From Protea cynaroides (lineage: Eukaryota > Streptophyta > Magnoliopsida > Proteales > Proteaceae), in the NCBI GenBank assembly GCA_028583415.1, contig CM053269.1, positions 31,562,254-31,626,253 on the forward strand: 64,000 bases of DNA, in the 5' to 3' direction. The notes beneath the pieces were generated by a model. It was given only the letters and a program-made list of their open reading frames with translations. It did not search any database and was not told the DNA's origin. The translations under genes were made by a program, and so were the position numbers. Positions within the stretch are counted from its first letter, which is position 1, and each line of letters starts with the position of its first letter. This document shows, one piece after another, positions 43,491 to 55,452 of the stretch.

Positions 43491-45719
43491 TGTCACACCC
43501 CAATTCTGATTGAACCAGAAGTGTAAGTGAACCAGCTCTAAACCACGGTTCACACCAAGATCTCAATAGACCGTGTCAACCAATCATTCCCAAGCAGTCT
43601 AACTTAATCAGAGAATAATAAATAGTAGCAAAATTAATAGATAAATGAACTGAGCTCTATATGGTAAATTAAATAATTATCCAAATTATTCCAACATTCA
43701 CAAATTTAAATAATAAAAATATTATAATGTATTGTTTAAAATAAAATCTCCTCTAAAGGAAAACACAAAATGAGCACTCGCATGATGCGTCATGCTCGTC
43801 CTCTACTGCCTGAGTGTCAATGGCAGCAACTGTACCGTATGCTGGGGCAGTCATGAATTTATCAACTGTGTACCCTGTATCAAAATCTGAAAAGAAGAAT
43901 ATATATATTCAGGTGAGCTCACAACTTAGCTCAGTAAGTACAAAACCAATGCAACATACAAAATGCATGAGATAACATTACAATTTGGGTCAGGAATAAC
44001 TTGCAAGGTGCTATAGTAAGGTTTGGTGGCCACCGCACCTCCATGCACGAGAGTGTGAGCACACCCAACAGTCAAGCAACAATCCACACTACTGCTGTTG
44101 CCCCACATCACTCACTCCGGTATAGGGATAGAGCTAGAGTCTGACGGTCAGGCAACAATCCACACTACCGCATCCTCCCCCTGATACCCTACACCATACC
44201 AATACCTAAACCCCTATTGGCAAGGGCTTGCAAGTGAGTTCCTTTTCTAACCAGTCTTATATGTCAATACAGTATATATGGCCTTACCTCAGCACGACTC
44301 CCTACGACATAGAGATAGGGCTCGAGTCTGGCGGGCAGGGTGAACCACAATCCCACGTCCTCCCCCTGATACCCTATTCGCACCAAGTCTGCTAAGGTAG
44401 ATGACGATACGAAAAAGGTGTTAGCTGTGGATATATCCAGGGCTCACTCCCCTTCACATTCCACACACTAATTAAAAACATACACATGCCTAACTTCCAA
44501 CATCCTAGCATATGAAATGCATGATTAGATAATAGCAAAAGAAACAACTACATGGCATGTTAATATGCACAAACACCAAGCAATACAATTTACACATAGA
44601 TTTAATCACAAAAGTTTACTGTTATTTAATTAATTAGAGTTTGGGGTCTTGTCCTTTACCTGTCACGTGATAACAATTTCGTACAGCATCACATGATCTA
44701 CTCACGCTGTCTACAAGTCCTACATAGTCATACCTATAAGTTAGAATTCTTTTATTAAAGTTAGAATTCATTTATGAAGGTCACAGCTGGTCAGAACCAT
44801 GTTTGGTCAAGCAAACAAGGCTCGGAAGGCATACCGATCTCAATATATCGGTCTCAGTAGAGTGAGACCGGTATGGTGCCACCGGTATATACTGGTTGCG
44901 GTACATACCGGTCTCACTCAGTGAGACCGATATGGACCTTGTGTCCAACCGGTATGTCCTGCGGTTTGGATCCGAGAACCCGATCTCGGATCTCCCTTCC
45001 TCTTCGGTCTTCGGCTTGGTTTCTAGGGTTTCTCCTAACCCATTATAAGGTCCAAGTATTCTAATGGCCTTCTAGTTTTGACTAGAACGTCGTATCAAAC
45101 CAGATCAGATCTAAATGAAAAACTAGGCTTTAAATCAAATTCCTAGGATTTTGGATCGCTGCGCCTCTTCATGGCTCCGATCAGAAATCTTATCATGACT
45201 AAGAGGATTGAGCACTTACCGGCGGTGTTCGTCGGTTGGCGGCGTGCTCCTACGATGGAAACCCCTTTCTTGAGCGGCCTCCTCCTTCCTTGCTCATTCT
45301 CAGATCTCTTCAGATGGCTAGGGTTTTGAGAAGGATCAAAGGAGTGTCCAAGCCTCTATTAATAGTGGGAGACCGTTCTTAGGAAGGTTTCCCACAGTTG
45401 GAAACTTTCCAAATTTCAATTCGGAGTGAGGGACCCACTAGAGTCCGTCTCCAGCCGAAAATACACATACCGATTGCACATACCTCAAACCGGTATAGTC
45501 AGACCGGTATACACATACCGGTTGCACATACCGGTCTGATTGACTCAGAATGGTATAATCAGACCGGTATGTAATTTTTACAGTTTTTCACAGGTTCTCA
45601 TACCTGAAAATTGAGTGGTTCGTCACCCGGCTTCGCCTTCTGATCCGATTATGATTAGAATACCTGTCTACATATAAAACCATGGGTTAGACTAGGTTTT
45701 TTATAACACGGTTCTTAAA
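43491..45719 (-). repeat. E2 5' LTR (2229 bp)
   Basis: The plus strand runs TGTCACACCCC ... GGTTCTTAAA, where the terminal TGTAAG of the minus strand is mutated to TTTAAG. Word clusters at 44820-44960 and 45460-45580. It carries an intact mini-ORF (43753-43874). Confidence 0.95.
43753..43874 (-). CDS. E2 5' LTR CxCxxC mini-ORF (last exon)
   Basis: Minus strand: conserved CTTACTGAGCTAAGTTGTGA box, acceptor TTTTCAG-N10-ACAG, then YTVDKFMTAPAYGTVAAID... ending EDEHDASCECSFCVFL-stop. The first exon of this LTR (downstream of the TATA-like site, up to CGTCG|GTAAGTG) has no ATG, so a directly spliced RNA would start at the Met of KFMTA. Confidence 0.55.
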
Positions 45720-46265
45720 GCCTGGGGTCTGGTATCATTCCTCACACTAGCTCCTTTTCGTATCGTTCTGTCTTGGCATGCTTGGTGCGGGTAGGGTATC
45801 AGGGGGAGAAGTGGCACTGTGGTCTCCAGCCTGGCCACTAGACTCTAGCTCTATCTCTATGCCGTAGGGAGCTATGTTGGGGTAGGGCCTACTGTAATGA
45901 CATATAGGATTGGTTAGTTGCGAGCCCAGTTTTCAAACCCTCGCCAATAGGGGCTTACGTGTTGGTATGGGTAGAGTATCAAGGGAAGTGTTGGCGGTGT
46001 TTGATCCGGACGCTTTAGCTCTATCTCTATTCCATGGTGGGTGCATGTGGGACGACTGTGGTGTTTGATCCGTTGGGCGGCTTCACACACTCTTGTACAG
46101 AGGTGCGGTGGCCGCCAATCCTTTCTATAGCACATTGCAAACTTTAACCAGACCATAATGTGAATGTTATTCATGCATATGTTTGTTGCATTGTCTGATT
46201 GTCTTACTGATCTAAGTTGTGAGCTCACCCTGTATATATATACATGTTTTTAGATGTTGATACAG

Positions 46266-46388
46266 GTTATACTGTGAAGGACTACATGGATGCTCCGGCA
46301 TATGGAGGTGTTGCTGCTTTAGAAGTGCAAGCAGGAGGAGGACGAGCATGACGCTTCATGCGAGTGCCCTTTCTACGTGTACCTCTAG
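46266..46388 (+). pseudogene. LTR3 CxCxxC mini-ORF (frameshifted)
   Basis: Reads YTVKDYMDAPAYGGVAALE, then a one-base insertion in a GGAGGAGGA run shifts the frame. The other frame supplies DEHDASCECPFYVYL-stop, with the third cysteine changed to tyrosine. It is homologous to the E2 copy. Confidence 0.5.
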
Positions 46389-47849
46389 GATGTTGGTTTT
46401 GTTTCTTTATTTATTTTCAGTTGGATTTATAATTGGGATGTAAGGATAATTATTTATGTTTTGGTATTTCGAATAACTGGATAATTTATTTATCAATAGA
46501 AGTACTCAGTTCATTTAATTTAAGACTTTCGCTATATTTTATTGTATTCTGATTATGGTAATGTGCAATGGTTTGTATGAGTGGACATGGTCTTATTGAG
46601 ATCCTAGTGTGAACCGTTGATTCAGTGACGATTCACTCACACTTCTGGTTCAGTCGAAATTGGGTGTGACAGCTGAAGTTTAAATGACTTCCATTGTACT
46701 CAATAATGGTAGGTATGTATTTTCCACCATTTAGAATGAAGGAAACCATGGTGGGAAACCTTTCCCAAAGAAGGCAAAGAAGGAAACCTTCTTTGGTTCG
46801 TGTTTGGCTTCTGGGCCAAAATCGGAGGCACGAACCGATAGACTGGTAGTAGCCCTAATACCGATTGACTCACGACTAGTCTACCGCCAAGGCAAATACC
46901 TTAGCATGTCAGACCAAGCAATATCTGGAGTCTTGTATTTGATGTCACCATAATCGATATCACTGGACCGAAATAATGACCCACTGGATGCGTCACACCG
47001 GTTATGTGCATAACACCCTTTGGGCATTGTGAGGACAATGGATTTTCATATGATCCTCCACGAAATCAAAATTAGGCTCTCGCCTTGGTTACTTTTATCC
47101 ATCCACGCCAATGGACGGAGTAAAATATGGAGTCGCCACCTAGATAAGGTCTAGGACCTATAAATGGTCTCTCACTTGGAGAGACACTATGACTCATGCT
47201 CAATGGATTGGCTTCTAGTCTTACCAGAGAAGGGTAAGTGTCAAGTTACGAGTTGGGAAGGTGTTAGGCACCCAACTCGCCTAGTCAATGGACCGGTCTC
47301 CTTCTGTCCTATCCTTTCCTGTATTCTTAAAACTTATGTATGTTCAGGTCGTTCAATTTAGCCTAACTAGGCAAATGGGGAACCCTAGACCAAGTTTCTA
47401 AGTTGTTCTAACTTAGGGTGCCGCCACATAGATTTGAAAAATAAAATACAAGTCAACAGACAATAAATGGATCAATGAACAAATGAATGGATAAAAAAAA
47501 AATGAAATAATCATGAATAAACAAATAATGAATTAAAAGAATGAATAACATAAAAAATACAACAGATAATGGATGACCGAGCTCGAGAACAAGCCGCCTA
47601 CGTATCCCTGTGCGGCGGGAATCAGGCCAAACGTAGTTCGTGCTGGGGGTTGTGGTTGTGGTTGTGTGTAAGGTGCTCCCTTGACAAAGGAAGCACGTGT
47701 GACCGTGCGCGAAGGGTGAACTACTCAGAGTTCTCCACTTCTCGTTGCCTACGTATCTCTTTAGAGAATCAGGTCAAACGTAGTTCCCAACAGTTAACGG
47801 GCTGTTGGACCCCACATGGCATTACTGGAAAGGTGCTCGGACCTCAGAG

Positions 47850-48189
47850 GTACTCGGACCTCAACTCCCCGCGCTCGGCAAGGCAACACTCAAGAGGTAC
47901 TCGGACCTCGACTCCCTGCACTCGGCAAGGCAAACTCAAGAGGTACTCGGACCTCAGAGGTACTCGGACCTCGACTTCCTTGCACTCGGCAAGGCGAACT
48001 CAAGAGGTACTTGGACCTCGGCTCCTTGCACTCGGCAAGGCAAACTCAAGAGGTACTCGGACCTCGACTCCTTGCACTCGGCAAGGCGAACTCAAGAGGT
48101 ACTCGGACCTCGGCTCCTTGCACTCGGCAAGGCAAACTCAAGAGGTACTCGGACCTCGACTCCTTGCACTCGGCAAGGCAAACTCAAGA
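47850..48189. repeat. 46-bp tandem repeat array, about 7 copies
   Basis: The unit starts CTCAAGAGGTACTCGGACCT and ends CACTCGGCAAGGCAAA; period 46 bp exactly (for example starts at 47999 and 48045). One unit has an internal 18-bp duplication of AGAGGTACTCGGACCTC. The array leaves all three plus-strand frames open by chance and is not coding. Confidence 0.95.
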
Positions 48190-50267
48190 TTTTGAAAATG
48201 ATCGGTCCGCACACCGATTCCCAAACATGGAAAATGATTGGCCTAAGGCCAAAGACCGAACTGGGTAATAGCTAGGTTGGAGATCAACATGATCCCAACC
48301 GTCGCCTGAAAACATGTAAACATGACACATTTTTGTATTTTTCTTTGAGAAGGGGGAAAACAATTATGTGACGAACCCTAATGGTTGAGCGGGCTCATGG
48401 CCTAGGCAGGGCCCACACTAATTAGAATAGGATTTGAGAATCCCAGCAAGAATGGACTCATTGGAGTCACCCTAAAGAAAATCCTACAACATTAGGAGAA
48501 AGGGGGTCATGCTTTCAGATCAAGTACAAGAAATAGTTCAAGCATGTGTTAAACCCAACATGGATTTGTAAACCTGTTATATCTTAAACCAGACCAAGTA
48601 AAAATGGGTCAACTTGAGCATGTGGGGTTGGTCTGGTTCAAGTGCTAGACAAAATCAGGTTTAACCCTAAGGAAGCAACAAACAAAACACTTAGTCCATT
48701 GAACAAAACCTTCAAAACTAAGACTCTCTAATATCCTACTGAAACACTTTAAACCCCACACAAAGATTTTAAATCCCCAAATCAAATCAGGTTGCTGCAA
48801 TGTAAAAGAAAAGGCAACCGGAACCTAAAGTCACCAAGAAGCCATAATAAAAATTAAGCAAAACAAACTAAACACATTCCTAATGCCATTCTCAGTAGAG
48901 GACTAAATGGAAACAACCAATCAATAATCAATTTCTATAGAGAAGCAAGGAAAAGTCTATTCATCTCAACAAAAATCAAACAACAAGAGAAGCACATTGG
49001 TAAACCAATTCTGTAACAGCAATGCTACACGTTGCAATTAAGAATAATCACACTGCCACAATGTGTACATACGGTACCCAACGCAACTAGGTACAACAAT
49101 AGACCAAAAGGTATTTACCACTTAGAATCGCAATCACAGCATGAATCCGAGAGAAAGGTCATAGTTAAGAATGAGAACAAGGTGAACCATCATCTGATCA
49201 AGCTAGATAAAATACTAAATAAAACCACTCACATTTCAAGCTGGTCCTGTAAAGATAGGAGGAAAAATGCAAGGGCAATTTACGCCATTCTTAATAAACC
49301 AACAAAGCCAAATTCAATTCAAATCAGCAAGCCGCCACCAAGAAATTTCTAGAATTGTTGAACCAATGAAAGCAATCCTAGTGGTGGCCGAAGTTAAAGT
49401 TGCTTTAACAAAGAGTGAGTGGTTCAGCAAGCAAAATAAGTCACAAAAGACATGAGAAAACCAGAATTGCATCATCAAAGATGAAATTGGATAAAGCATT
49501 GGAACTTGAGCAAAAAGTTGAACCAGATTTGAATACTCAATTGAACCAAACTAGGCAAGGAAATGGACCTCTAACAAAACCAATTTCATAACATTAGATC
49601 AAACCAGATTATGGCATTAAACCGGCTCAGGTTACATTAGTGTCAAATACAAAGCATGGACCCAAGGCAAGGGAACAAATCAAGTAATGAAAATTAGAAC
49701 TAATGAAATTAAGAAGATAAGAATACCTGAACAGCAACTTTCGAAATTACATGTCATAGTGTCGGATTTGACTGGTAGGAAGAATACTTCTGTGAAGATG
49801 AAGCAATACTCGATTGGGAATAGGAGAGACACGAGAGCCCTCTATTTGCACAACCTGAAACATACCGATGCCTTTAATTAGAGACAAAATGAACTGAATC
49901 CCTTGACCGGCAGAACTTGATCGGAGAAGTGCAGAACCATTGCCTCAACTGAAATTTTTCTCTCCTTGGTCTCACTCCCACCGATTTCCTCTCTCTCTCT
50001 CACTCTCAATTTTTCCTCCTTGCGGCCGCCTTCTTCCTTCTTCACTTCTGCCCAGCAGAACTCTCCTTGAATGGCCTCCCTTCACAGCAGCCATCCTCCA
50101 ATCTTTTCTCTCGTTGCAGCCGTAACCGTCTCCTCCATTTCTCTCAGTCTTTCCCAGATTTTTCTCAATCTACAGCCACATCTCCCTCTATTTCTCTCAT
50201 TCTCTGATCATTCTTTTTCTAGATTCCAGTGCCATTTCCTCTGCTCCCTTTTTCTTTACTTCTCAGC

Positions 50268-50702
50268 TCAATGATGAAATTCCTTCTCCCATTGGAAAAG
50301 CGTACTTTTGGGGGCAATGACAAGCACTGGATGAGCACTCAATTTCTCTTGTTTCATACAATACACAAAGGAAACCACTTGCACAGTCTTCCCCAATCCC
50401 AATTCCTCTGCAAGGATAACATTAATCCGAGACATAAAGTTGTGTAATATCCAGTTGAGTCCCCTCAATTGGTAGTCATAAAGAACACCACCCTTCAAGT
50501 AACTAGGTTGCACATCTAGCCTGGAGAAACTCAACTTTCCACAAAGAATATGACTTCTTACAACAGCTTTCTGGTGCCTCTGTACAAGCTTGTCCAGTTC
50601 ATCCAATAATTCATTCATACAAGATGATTCCCTATCTGCTTCGAAGGGACGACTATCTTGAACAACACATCCTGAGATTTCGCCTAATTGTGAAAAAAGC
50701 AA
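50268..50702 (-). pseudogene. Captured SNF2/CHD-type helicase fragment
   Basis: The minus strand encodes about 100 residues of a chromatin-remodelling ATPase N-lobe: LKGGVLYDYQLRGLNWIL, Walker A with AEELGLGKTVQ (usual DEMGLGKT altered), VLVIAPKSTLFQWEKEF. It then stops, where the family continues for hundreds of residues. No introns interrupt it, so it is either a single exon or copied from RNA. It lies in the sense orientation of the host LTR. Confidence 0.8.
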
Positions 50703-50896
50703 CCATCCATCCTTGATACAGTGGATACGAGTGGCCTTATCTCTGGGATGTCATCCAAATAGAACCTTCCCTGTGAAGGATCAAAGAACCCGATTATGCC
50801 ATCTTCGGCTGGAGGATACAAAAGCCATGGAGATTGGTTTACCACACAGAGTGAATGACAATTTCTTAAAAACACAGGACAAGCGGACATTATCAT
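50690..50896 (-). pseudogene. Captured DUF295/F-box (KIB-like) fragment
   Basis: The minus strand reads SPWLLYPPAEDGIIGFFDPS, then GRFYLDDIPE and TVSRMDGCFF, the beta-propeller pattern of plant DUF295 F-box-associated proteins. It runs into the helicase fragment within a few bases in another frame, so two unrelated host sequences are juxtaposed. Confidence 0.7.
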
Positions 50897-52319
50897 CGAT
50901 GCAGAGACAGGAACAAATGAGCTCCAGGAGTTCTATCGGAAGCTCAGATCAAGCCCTTAGCTCTCCCACTCAACCTGATTTCTCTCTTTCTTCTCACTCC
51001 TTTTTCCTCTGCCGCCTCTCTCTATTTCTCTCCCAGCCATAACAGACCCCCTCTTCTTCCTAATTTTTCTGCTCTCTCACTGATCTGCCTCCCTTAGCCG
51101 AAAATCCCTTGCTGTAGTCAACCTTCTCCCTCCAATTTCTTCTCCTGGTTTCTTGCTGCCGCCTTTCCCCTTCTTTCTCTCCCTCACGATAGTCTCTCTC
51201 TCTTTTTTTTGTCTAGTTTTTTTCTTTTCCTAACCCTTAATCCAAGGGCTAGGATCCTTCTCACTTGATTTCCTTTTAACCCAACATATGTGATAGAAAA
51301 AGGATTTCTACACCATTGATCCTAAGCCCAAACCCAATCCCATTAACCTATACCTTATTAACACCTAATTTAAACCTACAGCCCAAACCCATTGACTCAA
51401 ATAACTAAAAGAAATTTAAAAAAACTCTATCGTAAGGCCCAATAACAACAAATGCCTAAAACAAAACAACAAAGAGAAAACAAAACTAAAACCCAACTAA
51501 CACCTAAACTAAACCCATTTAAATAACAAAATTAAAACCCACTACCACAAAACTAAAGTTATAGGCCCAAGCCCGATTCTCTTAACAGTTTTTTTCCATT
51601 TTTTTCATTTCATAATAACCTAAAATGGTAGAGACATTCTAACATGACAAAAAGATGACAAAAATGCCCTTTATGAGAAATAGGCCAAAATAGGGGTCTT
51701 ACAGGCATGCCTGCGCGTAGGCTTAATTACAAGCAAAGCCAGTGTCAGATGATCGATCACCCGGCCTCGGTTCTGAATAACCTACTGAAACCCTTACTAC
51801 TGTAAACAGTATGTGAACCGAATGACCAATTGGGTGATCAATCATTCAATTTATCTTTCGATTCAATAAACGTTATAAATGGCTAAGTATTAACCGGCCT
51901 TACGTACCAGTCGAATGCCCGATCGGTTCTATCTGTCGGTTCAGTCTGTATTGACTTATAAGCCTAGGAATGGTTAGAAAGACTTCCCTTTAGATTCTCG
52001 ATTTATCTTGGGACCCGTGCATGGACTCTAGGACTTGTCCATGCTAATTTAAAAGATGTTCACTAACCTAATGAAACTTATTCAATTTAATTAGGTAAAA
52101 GACCACAGGTAGTGGGCGAAGCCTTCTGTCGGCTTCAAGGTTCAGCAGCACCTTTGGTGTCTACAGGTGAGGGGTCAAGTCACGTAGAGTTTGAGCATGT
52201 GATTGTTGCGTATGCATTTTATTTTATTATAATATGTTATCCAATAAACTGTATAACTGTTCATGCATTTGCATATAACTATAACTATGTATGTTGATAG
52301 TTGTTGTTACTTTGGTAGA

Positions 52320-52950
52320 GGCACGGTGAACCATGGGAGTGGGGATCCGAGGTTTTCTGCAAAGGGGTAGTTGTCGATGTCATTGTGTGCATAACCATAC
52401 ATGATGGTGCATGTGACGTATTAGAGACAGGCATACGTACCATGTTGGTGTGCCGGTATCCTAGTGGAGATAAGGTGATCCATGGGAGTGGGGATTTGGG
52501 ATTCTCTGTTGGGATGCCACCCATGCATGGTGGTTCAAGTAACGAGTGACCTCATGAATCACGTTGGGTTTAGTCGTACCTTAGTGGAGGAACGATGAAC
52601 CATGGGAGTGGGGAGTCAAGGTTCTCTGCTAGGTACAGTCTTGTATAAGACCCTGTATAATGGGCATGTTGAGTGTGGGAGCACAATACACGTGCCATGT
52701 GGGCATGCTATACTCTAGTGGGGACACGATCAGTCTATAGGAGTGGAAGGGATTCCTACTGGAGTACGGTTTTACTTACTGCGTGCACATGTCATGATGA
52801 ATAATTGATTGGTTAGATATAATTGTGTTGTAGGGTAGACGATCATGTGGCGTACGGGAGTACGTCACACGGTCATATACCCGGTTATACCTTAGTGAGG
52901 GCATGGTCAGTCCATGGGAGTGGAATGGGGATCTCCGCTGGGGTGTAACC
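52320..52950 (+). repeat. LTR4 tandem repeats (CCATGGGAGTGGGG units)
   Basis: Five diverged units of roughly 100-170 bp, each with GGTGAACCATGGGAGTGGGG or a close variant followed by a TTCTCTGC(T) end, homologous to 5640-5945 in LTR-A. A second set, AGGTGGTGGGGTACGGGG, follows at 53030-53130. Confidence 0.75.
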
Positions 52951-53302
52951 CTTTTAATGTTATATCATCATCTCATGCATCAATTTGGTCAAATGATTTA
53001 TGCTTTAGTGTGGAGAATATAATCCAGGAAGTGGGGTATGGAATACTCAGGTGGTGAGTACGAGTATAAATCATCCAGGTGGTGGGGTACGGGGCAATTG
53101 CTCAGGCGGTGGGGTATGGGGTAGTTCCTCGCTAGGGTACAGGTCGACCAAGATTTGCATACGCACTTGTATGACACTTACAATTGCCTATTTATTTGTT
53201 TCTTCACTGCATTCATAAATTATTGCATATGATTGCATTAGATACCTGACTTCTCGTTGAGCTGGGATGGGAGTTCACCCCTTGATATCGAATTTCTTTT
53301 AG

Positions 53303-53436
53303 CTGTAATTGCAAGTACCTCTACTGCTGCTGCAGATATGGATCCTGTTGATGTTGAGGGTGCTTCTCTTGGTGGGGTTCCCTTGAAAGATCATGTCAAG
53401 GGCTGTACCTGTAGGGATTGCATCTACGGGACCTGA
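53303..53436 (+). CDS. LTR4 CxCxxC mini-ORF (last exon)
   Basis: After CTCGTTGAGCTGGGATGGGA-GTTCACCCC and the acceptor TTCTTTTAG (ends 53302), the frame reads to TGA at 53434. It ends LKDHVKGCTCRDCIYGT and contains a methionine (ADMDPVDVEG). The N-terminal half is diverged from the other families, while the H-x3-C-x-C-x2-C end is kept although this LTR is old. Confidence 0.5.
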
Positions 53437-53816
53437 GTAAATGTTTTGTCTGTTGATTTTGCCATCTATGGATAGATGATTGTTTGGTCTATCCAAAGGA
53501 TCATATTCAGATTTATTCTAGTTATGTTGTATGGGATTTATGTAATATGATAGATATTTGTGAAAGGGTCTGTAACGCATAACAAATTTATTATAATGAA
53601 GTATCACTAATTGTCATCTTGTTCTATATTATGATTCAGCTGTACTCTGATATTTTGCCCAACTATTGTTAATTACTATTGATTATTATGGATATTGTTT
53701 ATGTAGACTGTGGGGTTTGCTGGTAGATTATTTTGGTTGTCGATTGCTAAAAGATTCGGGTTGCCACAAGGATTGACCCGGATATCACGTTCGACTCCTC
53801 ATAATGGGTTGTGACA

Positions 53817-54554
53817 CAAGGTGTGCAAGAATACTTTCTATTGGTGGAAGACTTAGAGAAAGGTTTTCAATCTCAACGGCATGGAACTCGTCATACACGT
53901 CTTCCTAGCTTACTAGTTCATGTGACTTTAGGAAGTTGTTATCTATAAGTTCCCAGTGACTTTTGGTCCAACCCAATGAAAGATTCCTCGCAGAGTTAAA
54001 AGACTCTAAGTCATACTTGGACAACGTTGGTCCCTGATCCAGCTTCTAGACATCAAGAAATCTCCAAATGTTGCTGATTGGCATTTTTACCTTATCTACT
54101 CTATCAACAAAGAAAAATTTGTTCCTCTAGTTGTAAATGGAGGATCTTTTAGAATCCAAGATGCTAGGAGCACCAGCTCTTTTATTGAAGTAAAACCAAC
54201 CAATTGGGTGTTTATCTTTTGGGTCATCCGTTACATCCTTGTCAGCATTCAAAAGAAAGATCTTTCTAAAAAGGTCAACCGAAGCAACTTGGTTGTAGTT
54301 TATGAAAAAAGCTATGAAAGCTATAATTTGGCACCAAGAGTTTGGTAGCAATTGGGCTGGGGCAAGAATGTAGGCTTTAAGAATTCTGATGACTTCTATA
54401 GCCATGGGAAGTTGAAAACCACATACAAGCATCTCTTCATAAACGCTGATTTCTTAGAGACTGGGCTGACATGCAAGTTTGTGTCTACTAAGAACTAAGC
54501 AGACATATCTCTCAGGAATTAGAAATTTTTAGCAAGCTTGGTTAGTTCAGCTTT
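53817..54554 (-). pseudogene. Tat-element antisense ORF remnant, gypsy-type transposon domain (part 1)
   Basis: Minus-strand frame 54432-54127 reads LAPAQLLPNSWCQIIAFIAF, VASVDLFRKIFLLN and GWFYFNKRAGAPSI. This pattern matches the 'putative gypsy type transposon' domain (PF04195, from memory). A weaker continuation (KFFFVDRVDKVKMP) lies downstream to about 53830. Its upstream part is at 60187-60400, separated by the LTR5 insertion. It is antisense to the Tat-type 3' LTR at 61042. Confidence 0.65.
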
Positions 54555-55452
54555 TGTAAGACCTACACCCAAAATTTCAGGCTAATTTAAAAATTTTCAT
54601 CATGTGACAAGTCTTCCCACCGATACGACTCTAGCATCCGTATCAATTTACGAGTGTAACAGATATTAGGTAAGACTTGGAACAAGCCTATAACATGCAA
54701 GAACTATTAGTTTTTGGCTATAATGTCGAACCAATCGAAGCATGGCCAAACTTCATCAATTAGGGCCGTGCGGTCGATGAGTCAGGTCTATGAAATGAGC
54801 CCTGATGACCGAACGATCTGATCGACCACACGATCACAGAATTGGGCCGATTTATGTTTACTCGTGTGAGCTTGGTTTTGACCGGTGTCCAATCACTCTT
54901 AGTCATCCCAAATCATGTGGGACCCATCTCTAGACGTGCAAGTTTGTCAATTGGCAACACTCAACTCCTTTTGGATCATTCTTGCATTAAAACTAGGACT
55001 CAAGGTTGGAGTTGGATTCCAACTCCAACTCTTAATTAACCACTCCTTAACACATCTCAAAACCGTAAGTGTAAGAACCCTATAAGTTCTGATGCATATT
55101 TTTGAGGAGCTTGGTAGAAGACTAAAGGAAGAAGAAGAAGGAAGAACCTCCATTAAAGGTCATCTCCAAAGCTTATTGTTAAAGGAATACATAAAACAAT
55201 ACTAAGGTAAGTAACATAACTTTGTTCTAATGACTGGAATTACATACCATTGATCTCAGAGGTAATTCCCAACCTCTGGTTATGTGGGAAGTATTGTTCC
55301 CTCAGCCATTAATTGTAAGATCTGTATCGTACTAACCGGTCTTACCACCTTGTATCAGGTCTCCCTATCATGGTCGGACCAAGCGGACCAAGTGCGTGAA
55401 GAAACCACAAGGCTAGGTATGAAATTAAACCCAAAATTAGCTAATTAGGAGT

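Larger units (their letters stand above)
33685..45719 (-). mobile_element. Ty3/gypsy chromovirus E2 (Tekay/Del-like), decayed
   Basis: A 12,035-bp minus-strand element inside LTR3, with a perfect target duplication gcctg (33680-33684 and 45720-45724). The 5' LTR is 43491-45719 and the 3' LTR 33685-35957. The interior order on the minus strand is primer site, antisense gene (plus strand, 41928-43124), gag, pol with chromodomain, polypurine tract. Gag-pol has many frameshifts and its LTRs differ in length by 44 bp, so it is clearly older than E1, yet its antisense gene is uninterrupted. Confidence 0.95.
32475..46671 (+). mobile_element. Solo LTR3, split by chromovirus E2
   Basis: Pieces 32475-33684 and 45720-46671, net about 2.16 kb, TGTAAGACCC ... 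GGGTGTGACA. Related to the E2 LTR and in opposite orientation. It has a word cluster (32600-32660), a TATA box (CTATATAAGG, 32758), a donor ACG|GTAAGTG (about 32909), a downstream cluster (33190-33350), a second donor TCAG|GTAAGG (about 33492), TAGCTCTATCTCTAT boxes (45846, 46013) and the mini-ORF (46266-46388). Flanks actgg and gctga match poorly, so its own target duplication is weak. Confidence 0.85.
47028..51703 (-). mobile_element. Solo LTR of another family (4676 bp) with captured sequences
   Basis: Minus-strand TGTAAGACCCC ... CATTGTCCTCACA with a perfect target duplication ggcat (47023-47027 and 51704-51708) inside LTR4. No primer site, polypurine tract or gag-pol is visible, so I read it as a long solo LTR, though a non-autonomous large element is possible. 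Its 3' part (plus strand 47,120-47,330) has the GGAGTCGCCACC and GGGAAGGTGTTAGGCACCC words common in plant LTR families. It contains a 46-bp minisatellite and fragments of two host genes. Confidence 0.8.
31874..53816 (+). mobile_element. E4 3' LTR (LTR4), split by two insertions
   Basis: Three pieces: 31874-32474, 46672-47027 and 51704-53816, about 3.06 kb in total. It starts TATAAGACCC (TG mutated to TA) directly after the E4 polypurine tract and ends GGGTTGTGACA. It resembles LTR-A in layout: a self-complementary patch (32093-32150), a TATA box (CTATAAATAAGG, 32181), a donor CTACAG|GTGAGG (52167), tandem CCATGGGAGTGG repeats and the conserved mini-ORF (53303-53436). The insertions are LTR3 (with E2 inside) and the minus-strand solo LTR at 47028. 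Confidence 0.82.

Noticed and set aside
47569..48275. Three overlapping plus-strand frames of 150-208 codons
   Set aside because: They are produced by the 46-bp tandem repeat, whose length is not a multiple of three, so all frames stay open. No domain or codon signal.
50268..50702. A functional chromatin-remodelling gene
   Set aside because: Only part of the ATPase N-lobe is present, Walker A surroundings are altered, a stop follows, and it lies within a transposed LTR with a perfect target duplication.
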